A DNA stretch of 64,000 nt from Dipteronia dyeriana. Lineage: Eukaryota > Streptophyta > Magnoliopsida > Sapindales > Sapindaceae. Under the pieces are notes generated by a model that was given only the letters and a program-made list of their open reading frames with translations, made no database searches and was not told the DNA's origin. Positions within the stretch are counted from its first letter, which is position 1, and every line of letters begins with the position of its first letter. The stretch spans positions 69,310,687 to 69,374,686 of the forward strand of contig CM065295.1 of NCBI GenBank assembly GCA_032871835.1, read 5' to 3'. This document shows, piece by piece, positions 59,889-64,000 of the stretch. The translations under genes and the position numbers were made by a program.

Positions 59889-60850
59889 TTAGATTAATGT
59901 TGTCCAATGATCACATCTAGGATTGCTTGTATATCTACTGAGCCAACTTACTGAATAAGCAAGATCTGTTCTAAAAGAGTTCATCAAATACATTAAGCTG
60001 TCAATTATTTGAGAATACTCCAATTGAGAAATTGCACCTTCTGTATTGTTCTTTAAATTGCAATTTACATCAAATGGGGTCATTGCAAGTTTACAATCAA
60101 ATTGATTAAACCTTCTTAATATTTTTTCAACGTAATGAGATTGAGTAAGAATATATCCATCTTTATTTCTTTTAATTTGAATTCCTAAGATGACATCTAC
60201 TTGACCTAAGTCTTTCATGTCAAATTTTGAATTCAACATTTTTTTTTGTTGAATTTATAGCATCCTTACTAGTTCCCATTATCAGCATATCATCTACATA
60301 CAAGCATACAATCACACAAGAATTTTTCATATTTTTAATGTAGACACATTTGTCACATTTATTAATTTTAAATCCTTGTGTCAGCATTGTATGATCAAAA
60401 TTTTAATGCCACTGTTTTGACGCTTTGTTTAAGTCCATACAATGACTTAACAAGTCTACAAACTTTATTTTCTTGATCTTTTACCATAAATCCTTCTGGT
60501 TGTTCCATATACATTTCTTCGTCTAGTTCTCTATTTAAAAATGTTATATTTACATCCATTTGATGTATTTCCATTTTATATAAAGCAGCAATTGAAATTA
60601 ACATCCTTATCGATGTTATTCTTGATACTGGAGAATAGGTGTCAAAATAATCCAACCCTTCTTTTTGCCTATATCCTTTAACAACCAATCATGCCTTACA
60701 TTTATTAATTGTTCCATCAGCTTTAAGCTTTCTTTTAAATATCCATTTATAACCACTTGGTTTATTTCCAGGTGGCAAATCAACCAATTCCTATGTATGG
60801 TTATGCAAAATGGATTCAACTTCACTGTTAATAGCTTCTTTTCATAAAGA
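59889..60850 (-). pseudogene. Copia reverse transcriptase
   Basis: From right: YKWIFKRKLKADGT-like text, GYRQKEGLDYFDTYSPVSRITSIRML, HQMDVNITFLNRELDEEMYM, SLYGLKQ, a frame change at about 60410, catalytic CLYVDDMLIMGTSKD (60265-60310, YVDD intact), a frame change, FDMKDLGQVDVILGIQIKRN, SLMYLMNSFRTDLAYSVSWLSRY. Confidence 0.88.
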
Positions 60851-62092
60851 AGCTACAGGTGAAGACATTACTTCTTTATAGGTTTGTGGTTCAGTTTCTG
60901 TTAAGAAACTAATAAAGTCTGGTCCAAAATTCTTTAGAATTTTGTCCTTTTTCCTCTTCTTGGTTCTACATTTTATTTTTGGACATCATAAGTGGAGGGT
61001 TCATCTTAAGTATCATCATATACTCTCTTTTTAGACGAAATGAACCTATTTTCTTTGTAAGGAAAAATTCCCTGAAAGAATTCACCATCTACAAATTCTA
61101 TAATAGTATTAACATGCATATCAGAAACTTCAGAATTAATAATCAAAAATCTATAGTTTCACTATTTTTAGCAAATCTTATAAACACACAATCTACAATT
61201 TTAGGTCCAAGTTTCGTTCTTTTTGGTAAAGGAATTAAGACTTTTGCTAGGCAACTCCACACTTTAAGGATTTTAGAAGTTGGTAACCGTCCTTTCCATA
61301 CTTCTTAAGAGACTTATTTGCCTTCTTAAATGGAATTCTGTTTAATATATGGTTTGTAGTAAGTAATGTCTCTCCCTATAAATTATGTGGGAGTCCTGTT
61401 CTATTTTTCTCTTTGCAACTCTGTTTTGTTACGGAGTATATGGTGTAGTTGCTTTGATGTATAATTCCATGGTTTGCACATAAATCAGCAAAAATAGTGG
61501 ACTCATATTCTCCACCTCTATCTGATCTTTTTATTTTTATTTTCTTGTCTAATTGATTTTCGACCTCAGCTTTATATGTTTTAAACGTTTCAAAAGCTTC
61601 ATCTTTATTTTAAATCAAATAGGCATAACAAAATTTACTACAATCGTCAATAAACGTTATAAAATAATTTCTTCCACCCCTTATAGTTATGGACTTGAAA
61701 TCACAAAGATCAGTATGAATTAATCCAAGTATTTCATTTGATCTTTCATTGACAGTTTTAAAACTTTGCCTAGCAAACTTTGATTCAACCCATGTTTCAC
61801 ATTTGTGTTTTAATTCAATATCACATTTTGGCAGCAATCCTAAGAAGACCATTCTACGAATTAATTTATTATTAACATGTCCTAAACTAGCATGCCATAT
61901 ATCAAATGAACCAGCAATATAAACGGAAGCATTATTATTCTTATTCATTACATTGGAAACCATTTCATTTAATTTGAACATCTTATCAGCAAGGTGCCCT
62001 TTCCCAATGTACATCCCTGCCTTAGTTAATACAAACTTATCAGATTCAAAAACAAGTTTGAATCCTTTCTTACTAAACAGTGGACTAGACAC
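60851..62092 (-). pseudogene. Copia integrase
   Basis: GFKLVFESDKFVLTKAGMYIGKG, pre-integrase IWHASLGHVNNKLIRRM then HKCETWVESKFARQSF (second Cys of C-x-x-C is Trp), HTDLCDFKSI, NYFITFIDDCSKFCYAYLI; then stops at about 61610. The remainder (61600-60980) shows SDRGGEYESTIF and the later conserved region in broken frames. Confidence 0.82.
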
Positions 62093-62137
62093 TAAAATTT
62101 TCTGATTTTAGGAACATATAGTACATCAACAAGGGCA

Positions 62138-63220
62138 CTATTTTTCCAGAAGTGAATTTGAGCAACACGGTTCCTTTTTCTTCAACAACAAAAGTAGAAG
62201 AATTTCCCATGTAAAGTTTTTCTCCACCAGTGATTGGTGTAAATTCAGAGAATTATTTTTTTCTCCACAAATATACCTTGTTGCTCCTGTGTCAGCCCAC
62301 CAGCCCTTCTCATTTGAAATCATGTTGACTTCAGATATCATAGCTACCAAATCAATATCCATTGTAGTGACATTTACTGCTTGTATATTTGGGGCAGAAT
62401 TTGCAACATTTTGGGGAGCATTTTGGTGTTTGCGGTGACGACAATCTTGTGCTCTATGTCTAGGTTTTCCACACACCCAGCAACTGCCTTTAAGTTTCTT
62501 AAAATCTTTGCCCTTTAGTGCATGCAGATTGACAACCTTTTTACCATTTTTCTTGACCTTTGACTTCTGGAATTTCTGCTTTGAGGAAGTCCCTTTAACA
62601 ACATTTGCCCTGGCTTCCATTTTTGGTGCATCGACCTTGTCTCCTCTTCTGTGGTCCTCTTCAACCCGAAGCCTCAGAATCAAATCCTCCATTGACATCT
62701 CTTTGTGTTTATGCTTCAGATAAATTTTAAAATCTTTCCAAGTTTAAGTCAATTTTTATTATTACACCAACCTGAAAATGTTCATTAATTGAACACCTTT
62801 TTGCGTGCAATTCATGGCACTTGAAGTTCTTCAAATTGCTTGATTACAGTTTTTATATCAACCATTTGAAACTTGATAAATTTACCAATCACAAACTTTT
62901 TGGCACCCGTATCTTCGGTCTTGTATTTCTTCTAAAGCAGTTCCCAGACTTTTTTTGCAGTTTTACACTCTGAATAAATGTCATACAGAGTGTCATCCAA
63001 CCTGATCAGGATGTAGTTTCTACACAAAAAAATCTGTCTGCTTCCATACCTCAATTGTTAGTATGGTCTCTTTTTTCACCGGATCTTCATCCATTTTGGG
63101 AACTTCTTCTCTGACTATGTGAATCAGGTTCATGGTTGTCAAGTATAATAGCATCTTCTATTGTCATCTCTTGAAATCAAGCCCCTTGAATTTCTCAGGC
63201 TTCTCGTCATGTTTCTTAGA
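62138..63220 (-). pseudogene. Copia gag and protease
   Basis: An open 186-codon tract (62698-62138) has SMEDLILRLRVEEDHR, the Lys-rich KQKFQKSKVKKNGKK, zinc knuckle CWVCGKPRHRAQDC and protease WWADTGATRYICG (D-T-G-A intact). The N-terminal gag to the right (62700-63220) is broken but reads DDTLYDIYSECKTAKKVW-like and FLRRCYYT-like pieces. Confidence 0.82.
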
Positions 63221-63274
63221 GACACCACCGATTGATTATGAATGCATGATTAAAAAAATGCTTCTATCTTAGAT

Positions 63275-63825
63275 TGTTGGAAACAAACAATCAATCAATA
63301 TACAGAAAATAACATAACAAAAAATAATAATATAATAATAATAATTTGATACTAACGAATATATGAATATATATAAAAAAAATATTTGCAAACTGTTAGA
63401 AAAAAAAATAACTGACTTTGTAATCTAGAGATAGAGGCTTGCGGTGACTTGCAATGTCCTAAGACAAAATTTCTCCCCTTCCGGTGCTTGAAGGACGAAT
63501 GGAGACTGCCCCAGGATTCAACTATCTATCTTCTGTGTTGAAGCTCCTTGTTTCTGAATTTTAAGACATGAGATGTCTGTTCAGAACAAATACAACTTTT
63601 GAAAGAAAACGCAAAAATGGATGTCCTTTGGGCCAAGGCCAGACACCACCCGAAGGCATCCCAATCCCAAGAGCACATAGTCCATGTATCAACATTTTGT
63701 GGGTGCTCCAGCCCAAGTTTGTTGACCTTTCGAATTGTAGTAATCTCATATTCACTTATATATAAGGAAAAGAGTATGTTTTTTGTCGATGTGGGATTGA
63801 TGGTTTGAATCAAACCATTTTAACA
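63275..63825 (-). repeat. Copia 5' LTR (minus strand)
   Basis: Minus reading TGTTAAAATGG...GTTTCCAACA. The adjoining inner sequence reads ATCTAAGATAGAAGC, where a TGGTATCAGAGC-type PBS would be expected. It differs from the PBS of the other elements. Confidence 0.85.
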
Positions 63826-63830
63826 TAAAT

Positions 63831-64000
63831 TGTGTTTGATCTTAGAAATTATTTATTTAAATAAAATGAAATAAAATAATAAAATTAGTTAGATAACAAA
63901 ATAAGTTTAGGTGGATGTACTTATAAAAATACAATACAATAGAATTAATGAAATGACAGATTTATCATTTAAGTGAGGTTTATATACAAATTATAAAATA
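63831..64000. other. AT-rich flank, no gene seen
   Basis: Only short A/T-rich words; the window ends here. Confidence 0.6.

Larger units (their letters stand above)
58122..63825 (-). mobile_element. Ty1/copia element, minus strand, both LTRs
   Basis: LTRs 63275-63825 (5') and 58122-58788 (3'). A polypurine-type AAATGTGGGG lies next to the 3' LTR, then RNase H, RT, integrase, protease and gag from left to right. Flanking TAAAC (58117-58121) and TAAAT (63826-63830) match 4 of 5. Motif style (LYVDDMLIMGTS, ITFIDDCSKFCYAYL) is of the TNT1/Tork type. Many stops and frame changes. Confidence 0.9.

Noticed and set aside
1..64000. Endogenous pararetrovirus or other virus
   Set aside because: All RT regions are in clear Ty1/copia, Ty3/gypsy or LINE contexts; no movement protein or coat motifs seen.

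Overview
This window looks like nuclear DNA of a flowering plant, most likely a eudicot. It has GT-AG introns of 65-430 bp, two COBRA-like cell-wall genes, and dense nested LTR retrotransposons of plant lineages (Athila-like, Tekay/Del-like chromovirus, Tat-like with an antisense extra gene, several Ty1/copia), plus MITEs, a LINE scrap and a SINE. Nothing bacterial, plastid or mitochondrial was recognised. The species cannot be named from the sequence alone.

Layout. 1-3950: 3' part of a probable Tat-lineage Ty3/gypsy element, with a decayed antisense gene of the PF04195 type and an LTR. 3960-5465: decayed copia gag-protease-integrase piece. 5466-8630: anonymous AT-rich DNA, a LINE scrap, two kinds of MITE, and a copia leader. 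8630-11815: copia RT-RNase H, its LTR, then a second PBS and leader. 11828-25412: a minus-strand copia element broken by an Athila-like element (11980-20173, 5-bp duplications GTGAG) and fused to a truncated chromovirus-type gypsy (22165-24851). 25413-25640: small LTR and MITE fragments.

26071-34302 is the genic island: two tandem minus-strand COBRA-like genes. The first (26071-28166, 6 exons) joins to an intact 440-codon frame with signal peptide, the Cys-rich CCVS block and a GPI-type tail. The second (32318-34302, 5 exons) is collinear but has two 1-bp deletions. A SINE with 13-bp target duplications lies between them.

38383-57809 is one Tekay/Del-like element swollen to 19.4 kb by insertions. 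A 4.25-kb element with 710-bp inverted termini and internal ~700-bp tandem repeats sits in its RT (42353-46603). A TNT1/Tork-like copia sits after its chromodomain (49037-56096), and that copia itself holds a 1.68-kb solo LTR (52168-53846). 58122-63825 is a minus-strand copia with both LTRs.

Functionally, only the COBRA-like pair look like host genes (GPI-anchored proteins acting in cellulose deposition). All transposon coding regions carry stops, frameshifts, deletions or lost catalytic residues. The most unusual object is the inverted-LTR element at 42353-46603: both outer ends are the same (U3) LTR end, it is flanked by a 5-bp duplication that restores the host RT frame, and it could be a product of autointegration or a non-autonomous foldback retroelement. 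A second theme is that LTRs of different families here carry similar GC-rich repeated modules.
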